A DNA stretch of 64,000 nucleotides from Coffea arabica (taxonomy: Eukaryota > Streptophyta > Magnoliopsida > Gentianales > Rubiaceae): NCBI RefSeq assembly GCF_036785885.1, contig NC_092323.1:6456501-6520500 (forward strand), written 5' to 3'. The notes under the pieces are model-generated. The model saw only the letters and a program-made list of their open reading frames with translations. It did not search any database and was not told where the DNA came from. The position numbers and the translations under genes are program-made. Of this stretch, positions 34,396 to 46,502 are shown one piece after another (position 1 is the stretch's first letter; every line of letters begins with the position of its first letter).

Positions 34396-34552
34396 TTAAA
34401 AATTAATTGTGGATTCAAAATCCAGTTATATTTTGATTCAAAAGTTTCTTTGAATGGTAAAATTACGGGATTCTTTGGATTGCTAGTTTAAATTAAAAAT
34501 ATTCCTTACCATTACCTTTTTAGTTCATATACTTCAAGGTGTTATGGTACTA

Positions 34553-34885
34553 CTCCCTCCGTTCTACTTGGATAATCTTGTTTTTTTTTTCACACAGTTT
34601 AAGAAAAATTAGTTAACTTTGTTGGAAAAGTAAATTTAGATTGCTATTTTCCTAAAATAGCCTCACATTAAATATGGTACAACTTTATGGGAACTTGAAT
34701 TGATGGTAAAAAAAGAATCAACTCTTATTAAATGAGGTAGGTTTATAGTAACAACTACTTATATTGAATAAAGGTGTTTTAGGAAAATTAAAATACAACT
34801 ACATTCTTCAATTGGAAAGTGGGTGGACTACAATTTGGGACAGATGAAAAAGGAATACATGACTATTAAAGTGGGACGGAGGGAG
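34553..34885. mobile_element. Stowaway MITE, family A copy 2
   Basis: Terminal repeats CTCCCTCCGTTCTA and a right end GTGGGACGGAGGGAG. TA precedes the left end; the right side reads TG. The interior closely matches 20111-20444. It lies about 380 bp upstream of the CAP-G2 start codon. Confidence 0.9.
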
Positions 34886-35267
34886 TGCAATTTTTTTATT
34901 TTATAAAAATTTCAAAAGATGGCAATCCAAACCGTGACTTTTATTTATTTATTTACTATTTATTTTCTGTTTTCTTCCTCCGATGTTGTTTGTCTGCTTT
35001 CCCCTCTCGCAGGCCGCCAAAACTAGTTTCAAATTTGAAAGTAATAAAAGGTACAGAACTACTTAATTGATGGGCTAACAGACCAATCAAAGCTTAACGA
35101 CACTTCCTGTTCCCCACATCCCAAATCCAATCATGTCTTTCCATCCATCGGTCACCCAAACAACCTTCACAACGCGTAACTCTTAACCGTTCCCTCCCAT
35201 TCCAAGACACTGACGACAGTAGAAACACGCACTTCCCCACTCACAAAAACGCGCAGCAATCCTTTCG
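34886..35267. other. CAP-G2 upstream region
   Basis: Sequence between the Stowaway MITE and the CAP-G2 start. No clear TATA box was identified; the last 150 bp are C-rich on the coding strand, as in many housekeeping leaders. Confidence 0.4.
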
Positions 35268-38200
35268 ATGGAGAAGAGGCTTCGCTCGTCGCTGAAGACC
35301 TCAGCAGAAGAATTCCTCTCAACAGCTAAAAAGCTAGGGTTTGCAAAATCTACAAAATCCACTCTCAAATCCTTAATTTACACCCTTACTCCTCCTTCTG
35401 ACCTCGTTTCTTCCCTCCCGCCCTCTCTCCACCGCTCAATTTCCCAATCAATTAACAAATTTAAATCGTTTTCCAGTTCAAGCCCCCAAACTTCCCCTCA
35501 GACTCCACCTACTAAGCGCGTCCGCCGTTCCTCCCGCCACCTGAAAAGCGATGATGCTTCTCACACCACCGAAAACGAAAAGAAAAGGCAGAAGGAATCC
35601 GTCGTCGAAAATCTCGAGATTTACACGTATATTGCGTTCCTCTGCGTCACACATCCGAAAGGTTCATTTTCGGCTGCTGATTTACTCCCTGGAGTTAGCG
35701 AGTTGCACGATAATTTAGTTATATTCGAGTCGGATTCGACGTTGCTGTCGGAGATTGCTAATTTGTGTGAGGAGTGGTGGAAGAGGAATTTGCCTGGAAA
35801 AGAAGCCCTAATTTCGCAGTCATTGCCTTTTCTGCTATCGAGGTCATTGACTTTAAAGAAGAAAGTGGACGTTCACAGGGTTTACAGTCTTCGAGAGGCG
35901 TTTATTTTGTTTGATTTTGAAGATGAGGAAAGTATCGAGGACTTGAAGAATTTGTTAATGCGTTGCGTGATATCCCCCTTGTATTTTAAGACAGAGGAAG
36001 GAAGGAAGTTTATCGCATTTATATTTGGGCTGAGTGGGCAGCTAGTGACGGAGGCCTTGGCGATGATTAAGTCGCAGATCCCATTTGGAAGGAAATCCAT
36101 GTTGGAAGCTTATGGGGAGATTGTTTTTCGGGCTTGGAAGTCCGTGGAAGGAGAGTCGAAGGACGAAATCGAGAACGACTTTTTGCAGGGGTTGATCGAG
36201 AGCGCTATACATGCTAGCTCCCCCGCATTTGCTGCTTCTATCAGGACGGTTTTGGGGGCGTTTATCATCCAAAGAACAACACATGGGGTTGAGAAACTGC
36301 TCTTTAGGCTTGCCGAGCCTGTGATCTTTCGTTCTCTTCAGGTAATTTTTACCGCTTCATTTTCTTGTGATTCAGTTAGTGGTATAGAGCTGTTTGTTGT
36401 GTGCTACCGTGGCTGTGCAGTGTAAAAGCTAACAATTCAGCTCATTACGTTTACAAGCATGATATGATTCTACAATCTGGTTCTTTCTTTTGCCACTCCT
36501 CATCATTCAAAACTGGTCTAGGAAATTTTACATTGCATTATCAGATGAAAATTTTAAATCATTTCTTTGCTAGGACCTAATTCAGTAGTCAGAATTGATT
36601 GAAAATGTAAAAGGAAACTGTCTTGCCGCTTTATATTACAAGTTGCAGCTTTTCGCAAATAGTTTAATGGGAACTTAACTCATTGACCTATATTGTTGTC
36701 TGAATGCTGTCAGGCTGGCTTAGTGATGGTGTGGCAACTGGAAAACTTATAGCTTCTTAGTGAATTGAAGAGAAGTTTGATAAATGGGAAAAAAGCATTA
36801 CTAGTTACTACTGCAGGACTTTTTTATTTTTGAATATTGAGTTCTCTCACTAGCTCTCAAGTTTGAGGGTCATCATTGGTCTTTCTCAAGCTCAATGGAG
36901 GTAGCTACTTGTTTTCCTATAAGAATATATTCATACATTATGGTACTGGTCCATTTTTTTCAGGTAGCGAACTCCAATGTTCGTCACAATGCACTTCATT
37001 TACTTCTAGACCTATTCCCCCTTGAAGATCCTGATGCGACAAAGGAGGTTGAAGATACGCTGCTTGATAAACAGTTCTTTTTGGTGAATAAATTACTTAC
37101 GGATGAATGTCCAGATGTGAGAGTTGTGGCTGTGGAGGGTGGTTGTCGCATACTTAACTTGTTTTGGGAAGTTATTCCTACACCATCCATCACAAAGATA
37201 CTTACCAAAATTTTTGATGATTTGACACATGACAATTGTACTGAGGTTAGGTTTTCCACGGTTGATGGAATCATGTACCTTCTTGGAAATCCTCATTCCC
37301 ATGAAGTCCTTAAAGTACTTTTACCTAGAATGGGGCATTTGATTCTGGATCATGCACTTTCAGTGCGCGTTGCTATCATGGATCTGCTTCTTCTTGTAAG
37401 GGATATGCGGAACTTTCAGTTTCATAAGGTACTTCCAAACTGGCAAAAATATTTGGGTAAAAATAACTAGCAATTGCTGACTTTCTCTTTTTCTAATTAC
37501 TGATAACTTTTTTTTTGTAAGTGCACTCGTAAATGTGTCTGTTTGCCTGCAGGTGGTGCAGTTAGAACTACTGTTGTCTTCACTTGCAAATGATCACCCT
37601 CTTGTTGCTCAGAAAATCACAAAACTTCTTATACCATCATATTTTCCCTCTCAAGTAACCCAGGAAGAAGCATGTAATCGCTTTATTGCACTCATAAGAA
37701 GGTGCCCTGTTGCTGGAGCAAGATTTTGTGAGTTTTGTGTATCAGAGGGAGCATCATTGCAGTCCCTCAAGGAGCTTTTTGGTGTTCTCATCCGTTTAAC
37801 TCTGTCATCTGATCGGCTTGATGCACAACATATGGATGGTTTACTGACTGCTGCTTCCCACCTTTGTGACAATTTAGTAAATGATCCATCTACCAAGGCT
37901 GCAATGAAGGAGGAAGTGAATGATGAAAAGCTGAAGCGAATTTTTGCTGCTGCACCTACTACTCATGCCAAATCTTGTGTTTGCAAGATTGTTACAGCCA
38001 TTTCTCCTGATGCCGTGGATGGCCTTTTCAAAGATTGCTTGGGACTGATTATGAATTGCAGTGCTATATGCAGTGATATGAACAGGCAAGTTGAACTTAG
38101 GTCTGCTCATAAGATGGTCTTGTCTTGTGATTGGTTTGATCTGATGTTTGATGCCATGACAAAACATTTGCAAAAAACTGCACATGACTGCCATGTCGGA

Positions 38201-40856
38201 TTTGGAATAGAACAAACAAAATTTATTGATGCCTCTGCTAAAAGGAGGAAAACTAAATCTACCTCGAGAGCCTCATCAAAGTTGGGAGATGAGAAGAAAA
38301 GATCATCCAAGTTTGTCAAAAGTAGATTTTATGAGGATTATGCTATTGCTACAGGAATAGCCTGGCAAATAAAGGAACTACTTTTATCTGAAAATATGCG
38401 GACTGCAATATTAACTTCTAGGAATTTGGAAGCTGCTTTTGATGCTTTGAAGGTGATATCTGAGGTTAGCATCTTGCAATGCTTACAGTGCGATACTATG
38501 AGTGCTTCTCCAGTATTGGCATATGCAACTCTCACCCTACATATGTCTCTGCAACATGTTAGCACAATTGGAAATACACATTCTAGCTCCAGGGAAGGAG
38601 AATGTTTAGACTCTTCAGATTCACCTCTTGAGGCAAGTGAAATGTTGATTCAGATGTATGTTTCCACAGTAAATCAAGTCTGGTGCAAAACACATGTGCT
38701 TTTCTTTGTCAAAGTCCTGTTGCTCTTAGAAGCACATTCTGTCAATTAGATTTGCATTTGCATGCTTTTTCTTGTTTCTTTTGATTTATTTTATTCTCAC
38801 CCATCTTTGTTAATGTCTTGGAGATACTTCTAAAAATGAGCATGTTTGTCCTAAGTAAAATGTTTCATCCTGATATTGATGGTACTTGTACATTAAGAAG
38901 TTTGGTTGTTTTGATGTCAAGACCTGTTAAACACAGTGGAAAATTGGTTGATACTTCTTGTAATTCTGAACTGTTACAAGGGAAAGATTCTGATGGGGAT
39001 TTAAAGCTTGTTTTGAGTTAGAAATCTTGTTAATATAACTATTATTTTCATCATTTTTAACTGTTAATGTTTTTATTTATTCTTTAAATATTTTTGTGAA
39101 GAATGTGGAGAGCCAAATGTGTAGTTGAAGAGAGGTTGTTGGCATTTTGTTGATCATCTATCCCCCAGCTTTATGGAACATTGAAACTGTATTGCAATGA
39201 AAGTTTGGTGAAGCAAATCAATTTGAACTTTTTTGAATCTTTGGTACTATCTTGACTTATAAATGGATGCTACAAAACAAATCTCCACTAACTTTTGCTC
39301 TAATTTGCAGTCCATTTCGAGGAATACTGTTTTGGACTCAACGTTCAATCATTTATTTAATTGTACATATAAGGTAGTCATGGAAGATGGATGTGTGAAG
39401 TACACAGATTTGCAAACTGATATGCCTAGACCAACTCATGATGGTGAGTTTCTTTCTTATGCATTCTATTTTTCTAGAACTTCTGCTTCCATTTCACAAT
39501 GGTACACATTTGAACCTTTCAGAATCCAGCATTTGTGTACAAGAGCTGATACAATTAATTAGGACAAGTGCTTTGGTGGATAGGATGAGCAAACGAGTTG
39601 GTGTTGATTGCATCAGCTACACAATGGTTAAGAAATCAGAAGAGCTTTATAGACTAGTTTAAATAATATAGATTAAGTTGGTAGTTCTTTAGATGCGGGA
39701 TGACTTGACTTTATAAATGCAGAATACCTGGTCGTCTAAGGATCTCCACAACAAAATTGTTGCATTTCTCTATGTGGCATTGGTGTTTTAGAATAGTCTC
39801 TGTGTGTGTGTGTTTTTTTTTGGTTTGAGTTCATGAAATTCTTTAACTGAGTCCAGTTTATTGTTTTTTGTTCAATTCTACACAGGATCCAGCTTCATTA
39901 AACCAAAAAGGATATCAAATATGTTGAAGGTGCTAACTGCAGTACTCAAGCTCATTGTTGATGCAATTTCCATTGAAATTGCTGATGATAATGAAGAATT
40001 ATGTATGAAGTTTGCAATGACATGCATAAAGTTCATGATGTTTAATTTGAAAAAGTATTCCAACACTCAGCTGCAGTTCACAGAAGAAGGCTTGAGAGAA
40101 ACATTTGTTTGTTTGAGGAGTTCGTTCACTTATGTTGCCAAGTTTCTCAGCTTATTGCTCAAAAATTCGTCCAAAGCTTCCCTTCTTTTACCAGCACCAT
40201 GCAACCTGGCGAATGAGTTGTTTAACCTTTTTGCTTCAGTTGAAGAATGCTTAGGCTATGGATATGCAGCTCGGCTTATTACAGCAGTGAAGCCATGGGT
40301 GCCCGACTTAATTTTAGCACTAGGATCAATCCACCTGCTGAAACAGACTTCGGGAGGGACTGCATCTGACTGTGATGCATATATTTTTTCCTTATGGACA
40401 ACCACTCTAGCAAAGATCGAGTTCTATGAACTTCAAGGCGTTGCCTCAGATGAGGAGGCGGTTCGCGGATCTAAATCTGAGCGGTTTTCTGCATTGAGGA
40501 AACTTCTGGGAATAATGGTTCAACTGTTAAGAACAAACCCTGATGTACTAGATGCTGTGGGAGTGATTTTCTTGAATGGTTTACTTCTTGGGCTAGATAG
40601 AAAGGAATTTGATCATGTACTGGGCATCCTGCATTTCGTCTGCATGAAGTTAGTCAGGCATCACGAGGAATGGGGGGGACTGAAGCTAATGTTGGCCTCT
40701 GTCCAAAGCATATATCCTCGAATCGAGGTGGAAGCACAGGAGTTAAGAGACAATGCGGATGGAAGGCAGCTGCTGAAGAACGCCAGAGCATTGCTCGAAC
40801 CTGTTTGGCTGCATTATTTATCTGGTGAGCACAGGAATCAAATGGGAGAGGACTGA
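35268..40856 (+). CDS. CAPG2: Condensin II complex subunit G2 (CAP-G2)
   Basis: Six exons (35268-36341, 36964-37428, 37553-38632, 39311-39443, 39523-39600, 39886-40856) join in phase to 1266 residues, the usual size of plant CAP-G2. Visible features: basic Ser-rich segment with KRVRRSSRH near residue 83; long all-helical HEAT-repeat body (VANSNVRHNALHLLLDLFPLED, CPDVRVVAVEGGCRIL, CTEVRFSTVDGIMYLLG, LSVRVAIMDLLLLVRDMRNF); nuclear-localisation-like KRRKTK and KKRSSK near 680-705. CAP-G2 is a HEAT subunit that, with CAP-H2 and CAP-D3, joins SMC2-SMC4 in condensin II to compact chromosomes in the nucleus. The exon 3/4 intron seems to use a GC donor (GAG then GCAAGT). The exon 5 donor (GTTG then GTGTTG) is chosen by phase and is the least certain join. 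The coding region looks undamaged. Confidence 0.9.
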
Positions 40857-42316
40857 AAGTGTGTCGCTGCTGTTTGTATTAGGAATATGGCCATTGGGAC
40901 ACGTCATACGTATGTCCGTGGGTCGGGTAAACCTAAATTTGGTTAATTAGCCCGATCCTAATAAGTTGTAATTTAATCAAACCAGATCAATGTCGAGTGT
41001 CTAAATATTAAAGTAAAATTGTATCTTCGTGAATGTACTGAATTTGAATTCGGTGGATCAACAATTTCAATACAAAACCAATATGCATAACACGCCACAA
41101 ATAAAGGAGAAGTTTGTGAATTCATAAAATAAAGGACAACAAGGCAGTAAATTCATAAAATCTTTATGTATTTTATAATGGCAAAATTGGCTGCATCGAG
41201 CTCAAAAAAAAAAAAAGAAGAAAGAAAACTTTGATGTACAAGTGTCATATGCTCGACAATCCCTCTAGGTCCAACTTCGATACAAAGTTTTTCTGAAAGA
41301 AAATGAAGTTGGAGTATTTTCTTTTAATTAAGTATTTTTAGTACAATAAGGAATAAAAATAAATTGCTCGTTTATGAGTTCTGATTTTGTTTTTTGGTTT
41401 TCTTCTCTCTCTGCTAATTTTACTGTCCACTAACTTCTATTGCACAAGATTTTTTTTCTTTTGTTTTCAATTAAATTTTTACTTTAGCACTCTTACAAAA
41501 AAAAAAAAAAAGGAAAAAAAATGTTGCAACCTAATAGTAGTATAAAGCGTTGCTGCGAGAAATTTAATTCTTCTTTCAACCAATAGATTAGTTTCCCAAA
41601 TGTTGTTGTTGATGAGAAATAGGAACACTGTTAATATAATTAATTATTAGAGTTTCAATTTGAGATAACTTATACCATCAGCCCATGGGATTATTTGATC
41701 CTATCAATGTGGGATTAATTGAGATGTCTCATGTTGTGCATAAAAGGCAATCAAACATGGAATATCACAGAATTAATACTCGAATTCTATGTCATCCATG
41801 AATGAAATGAAATGATTTATGGTGCATGGTTCATTTTTTGGTTTGCACTTCAGTAGCATGCACAAAATTCTGGCATCAAAATGATTAAGTACCATTTACA
41901 AGTGACGATTTGGTAATTGATCAGTTGGAGTTGACAAGGACAATGGTCGCTCAAGTACAAGTTTTTGCCTAAGCTGTAAACCATGATGATGCTTTTCAGA
42001 GGCAAACACAGAGATAAGCTTTATACAGGAGTTTCAACATCAAGTTCAAGCAACACCGATTGCTAAACACATTCAATTCTACTCTATAGTTGCTCGACAA
42101 AAAGAAAGGAACTACCCTAAAGCTGTAGTTGGTCTTATAAATCTTCTGTCATAACCTACTATTCATGCTTTACAATTCTGCAAAAACTTGCCTTGTGAAG
42201 ATGAAAAAGGGCAATTGGGAGAGAATCACACATCAAGATCTTCATTGGAAGCACATCTGCCAAGATTCCACCCTTGGGGAGTTCCTTATCAGATGTTTCA
42301 ATTCTTCATGGGATCT
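40857..42316. other. Spacer between convergent CAP-G2 and ACA genes
   Basis: The two genes point toward each other, so this stretch should contain both 3' untranslated regions. A-rich tracts lie at about 41202-41216 and 41498-41520. No gene is seen. Confidence 0.5.
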
Positions 42317-45300
42317 TCAAACTGGAATCTGCTTTAAGTACGCAGCAATTGGCATGCCCAGGAAACCAAAAAGTATGCTGAAAAACCACTGCACTATCGA
42401 GAGGGGTGTTGTGTTTGCAAAGGTTCCTAGGTATTCAATGATAATAATCTGGAAGAAGACAGTTGCAGTGATGACTGCTACAAAAACTTGGTTGTCCAGT
42501 ATGCCTTCGAGTACATCAATTTTGTCCATCTCTCGTGAGTTCACCTCATTAAAAACCTGCAAATACAAACAGTATATGCAAGTTTGGATCACTCGAAACA
42601 GTGAGGGAATACTGAGATTGCAACCATCCATCCATGGTTTTAAAGAGTTACCTGACAGAATACGAATGTGTTGAAAATAAGGGTGTTAAGGACCAAATCA
42701 GCATCAGGACCACGAATGAAAAAGATTGTTTTTCCAAATGCTTGAAGAAACCATATTAATAGAAACTGATACAAGGATTGTCCTAAGATGTTCCTCCACA
42801 TGACATTTGTAATAAAATTTCCCGTCCTTCCAACTGGGGGTCTTTTCATTAGTTCTTCGTTAGGAGGCTCAGTGGCCAGAGCAAGTGCACCCAAAGTATC
42901 CATGATCATGTTGACCCACAAAAGTTGAACAGCGGTAAGGGGAGCACTTCCTGAAATAAAAAATGATATTTACAGTTTCTTTTTTTTTATTAAAAAAATG
43001 AATAATGCTCTGATTTTGTCTCAGCATCTTATAGAGACAAAATTGAGGGAGAGGAACAAATGACAAATGCTAACATATTAATATTATTGACAACTGAAAT
43101 ACTACGTACGATTCTTACCAGTCAAACAAGCCGAAGAAAAGTTGACAATCAACGCTACTACATTGACAGTCAGCTGGAACTGCACAAACTTTTGAATATT
43201 TATGTAAACAGACCGACCCCATTTGGCCACGGTTACAATCGTGGAGAAATTGTCGTCGAGAATTATAACGTCAGCACTCTCTTTGGCAACCTGAAAATAT
43301 GTACGAATTTTTCCAAATTACGCTCTACTTTTTTAACGCCCAAATCTGTATCCTATCCTATAAGATAAGTTTAAAAAGTGGAATGGCTCCTTTATATGAC
43401 GAACCTCTGTTCCGGCGATGCCCATTGCAAGTCCAATATCTGCTTCATGAAGTGCAGGAGCATCATTTGTTCCATCACCAGTTACTGCAACGACTTCATT
43501 GAATGTGGTTCGCAAGTGCTTCACCAATGTATGCTTGTCTAGCGGCGAAGATCGAGCCATCACCTTAAAAAAAATTTAAAAAAAAAAAATCGCAGAAATG
43601 AGTTGTGGTTTATTAACTACGAAGGTAGAGTAAGTAGGTAGTTGCTCATATATCCTATAAGCATCTATCTAGCACACCTGAATTTTGGGAATCAATTCAA
43701 GTAATTCCTCCTGGGTCTTTTCCCTAAAAACTGGACCTTCTATGGCAATTCCATCATCAGTAAGGATTCCACATTCCCTAGCTATAGCTTTTGCGGTATT
43801 GATGTTATCTCCTGTAACCATCCGAACAGTCACTCCAGCTGAACGACAGAGGGCCACAGACTCCCTCACTCCTGGGCGAACAGGATCCTTGATGCCTACA
43901 ATCCCAATACATGTATAACCAGAAACTGGAATAGCATCTTCAGCAGAGAATCCATTTTCAAGTTCCATATAGGCAAGACACAGGGTACGAAGAGCTTCAC
44001 TAGCAAACTGATCAATGGTAGCCTTCAGGTGTTTGACTGATTCCTCATCGAGAGGCACAACATCTCCATCTGAGTTAATCACCTTGTCACAGGCTGCCAA
44101 AACTATTTCTGACGCTCCTTTGCAATGAGCTCTTAGACCTCCTCCTTCTGGAAGCTCCAGTATAACACCCATTCTCTTCTTTGTAGAATTAAAAGGCTCG
44201 ACTTTTACAAGTTTAGATGCTTGTCTTTCAGCCTGGAAATCTCCACCAAGTGATAATCCAAACTCTAGGATTGCTGTCTCAGTTGGCGTTCCCAATATCT
44301 CGCGTTTTCCATTTTTGCTAACCACTACTTCTCCTCCAGTGTTATTAAAAATTGATTGCAGGAGAACTTTAACGACAGAAGTTGGGAGTTCGGAGGACAA
44401 TGAAGAACCACCATCAGCTGGCTTGCCGACCTCTCTGACATTCATACAAATGCACGATTTCACCACAGTCATGTGGTTGGTTGTGAGCGTCCCGGTTTTG
44501 TCACTACAAATTGTTGTGGCAGAGCCCATTGTCTCGCATGCAGCTAAATGACGAACAAGTGCCTTATCATTCATCATCTTTTTCATTGCAAATGCCAGGC
44601 TCAAAGTCACAGCAAGAGGAAGTCCTTCAGGAACTGCAACAACAACAATGGTGACTGCAACAGCAAAGTATTCTAAAATCTCCAGTGCATCATCTCCAGA
44701 CCAGCTCCAGTGTGTTCCATGTTCCAGTTTGCGTCCAAACATCTTCTGCACTAACACGGCAAAAGTCACCACTGCAAAGAAAAGGCCTATCTTTCCAATG
44801 ATTGTTGCGACTCCATTCAATTTAACCTGCAGTGGGGTTTCATCATCTCCCCCTTCACTAAGAGTAGCCATCAGTTTGCCCCATTGAGTCCTCATTCCAA
44901 CAGTAGTAACCAGCATCTTGCAAGATCCATCCTGCACCTTGGTCCCAGAGAGCAGGAAAGGGTTTTCAGCACTGACCATTACTGGCTCACTTTCACCTGT
45001 CAAACTTGACTCATCAATTAACACAGAAAATCCTGATAGAAAAAGTCCATCTGCTGGAACCTGATCTCCTATGGCAAGATGTACGATATCTCCTGGAAGT
45101 AGATCGTATATCGACATCTTTTGCCTGTAACCATTCCTAGTCACTTGAATGGAAATCTTTTTCTTTTCTTTGTCTAAGTCCCTGAACTGTAAAGATTGAC
45201 GATAATCACTGGTTGCAGTGACAAACACCACTAACAATATGCTGGCAACAATTCCAAGTCCATCATGAGCCCCCTTTGGCCATCCTTCAGTTGCAACACC

Positions 45301-46404
45301 AACTATCAAAGACACCAATGCGCACACTCCAAGGATCATGAGAGTCATATCCTGAAGGGCTTCCCACACAAATACCCAAAAACTCCGGGCAACACTCTCA
45401 GTAAATTTATTTATTCCATATACCTCCTCTCTACGGTTCAGGGCTGCAGCATCAGTTGGAATGCCGTTTGTGGTTGAAGTGACCAGCTTGTCCGCGATAC
45501 CAGAAACTCCACCATGAAATTTCAACTTTTTCAGGTCATGACCTTCCACAATGGACCCTAACTCATCCCCACAAATCTGGAATCCAGCTTCTTGAACTTC
45601 CTTAGGCACGGTGTAGTCACTGGGTGCAACACCTGCAATAATCCACCGAAAAGAATGAATCTCCACAATGTATTCAAAATTTTAGCCTCCAGATCCATAA
45701 GAAAGTAGTAACAATAATCTCACCTTGTATAAACTGAAATGCAGCCTTTGATACTAATACTGCAATTCTCAGCTTCTCCTATAACAAAAAAGGCAGATAA
45801 AAGGTAAGAAAACTCTTTTAAGTACAGTTGCAATCTTGTTAAAGGCACATAACCGGGCTGGGTTTTTGGGGTCATGTAAGGCAGTCAATACAAGTATTTA
45901 TTCAACTGGTGGCAAATGCTACAAGTATTTAAACATGGTATCATTAAATCACTTTTTTAATAAAAAAAATTTCAAGTATGAAAAGCATGAAGTCCATGCG
46001 TCAAGCCCTTGCAAATTCAGCAATGATCATAAAAAAGCAGAGGTCTTGGCTCAAAGTCACCAGAATTATTTCTGTGCATTTCCTGATTTTCTACTAATTT
46101 CCCTTCAATATACTCAAAAAGATCAAGGGATCACGAAAAAATATCATGGGGATCAAGAAAAAAAATTTCTTGATTCCATGTCTTGTAAAAATTCCAGCAG
46201 AAAAGAAAGAAAATAGGAAATGGAGGGGACCTGATTGGTACGGCGCATAGCAGCCGCTTCGTAACGCTTGGAAAGATTGGCAGTAAATCGAAACCGCCGC
46301 TTGGGATTTTTCACAACCCCACAGAGATCCCTCCATCGTTGCAAAACCTCCTCGGACGAATTCTTAGGCTTCACCTCAAAATTCTCATTCAAGTAGCTCT
46401 CCAT
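42317..46404 (-). CDS. ACA: Autoinhibited Ca2+-ATPase, ACA1/ACA2 type (P-type IIB)
   Basis: Seven exons on the minus strand (46231-46404, 45724-45778, 43678-45632, 43405-43563, 43119-43290, 42652-42950, 42317-42556) join in phase to 1017 residues, within a few residues of Arabidopsis ACA2. The N-terminus [16 protein letters not shown] and the segment [19 protein letters not shown] form the calmodulin-binding autoinhibitory region. Catalytic landmarks: SLTGESEP (actuator), [19 protein letters not shown] (membrane ion-binding helix), DKTGTLT with the phosphorylated Asp near residue 452, [18 protein letters not shown] (nucleotide domain), [10 protein letters not shown] (hinge). About ten membrane helices are expected, and the last pairs ([33 protein letters not shown]) are visible. 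Such pumps export Ca2+ from the cytosol into the ER or other organelles, or across the plasma membrane, and are released from autoinhibition by Ca2+-calmodulin. All key residues are intact. ACA1, 2 and 7 cannot be told apart here. Confidence 0.97.
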
Positions 46405-46490
46405 TACTGTCAATCTTGCAATGATTTTGTTTCGTACACATGCACAATATCAAAATAAACGTTGTTTTCAACCAAGCACTGCGGTGCAGT

Positions 46491-46502
46491 GTTTATATAA
46501 GC
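46491..46502 (-). promoter_or_regulatory. TATA box of the Ca2+-ATPase gene
   Basis: The minus strand reads GCTTATATAAAC about 90 bp upstream of the ATG, giving a short leader of about 60 nt. A small hairpin (GCACTGCGGTGCAGTG) lies just downstream of it. Confidence 0.55.

Noticed and set aside
38818-39021. Possible extra CAP-G2 exon (61-67 codons)
   Set aside because: Neither edge gives a phase that fits the neighbouring exons, and the sequence does not look like the HEAT body; left as intron sequence.
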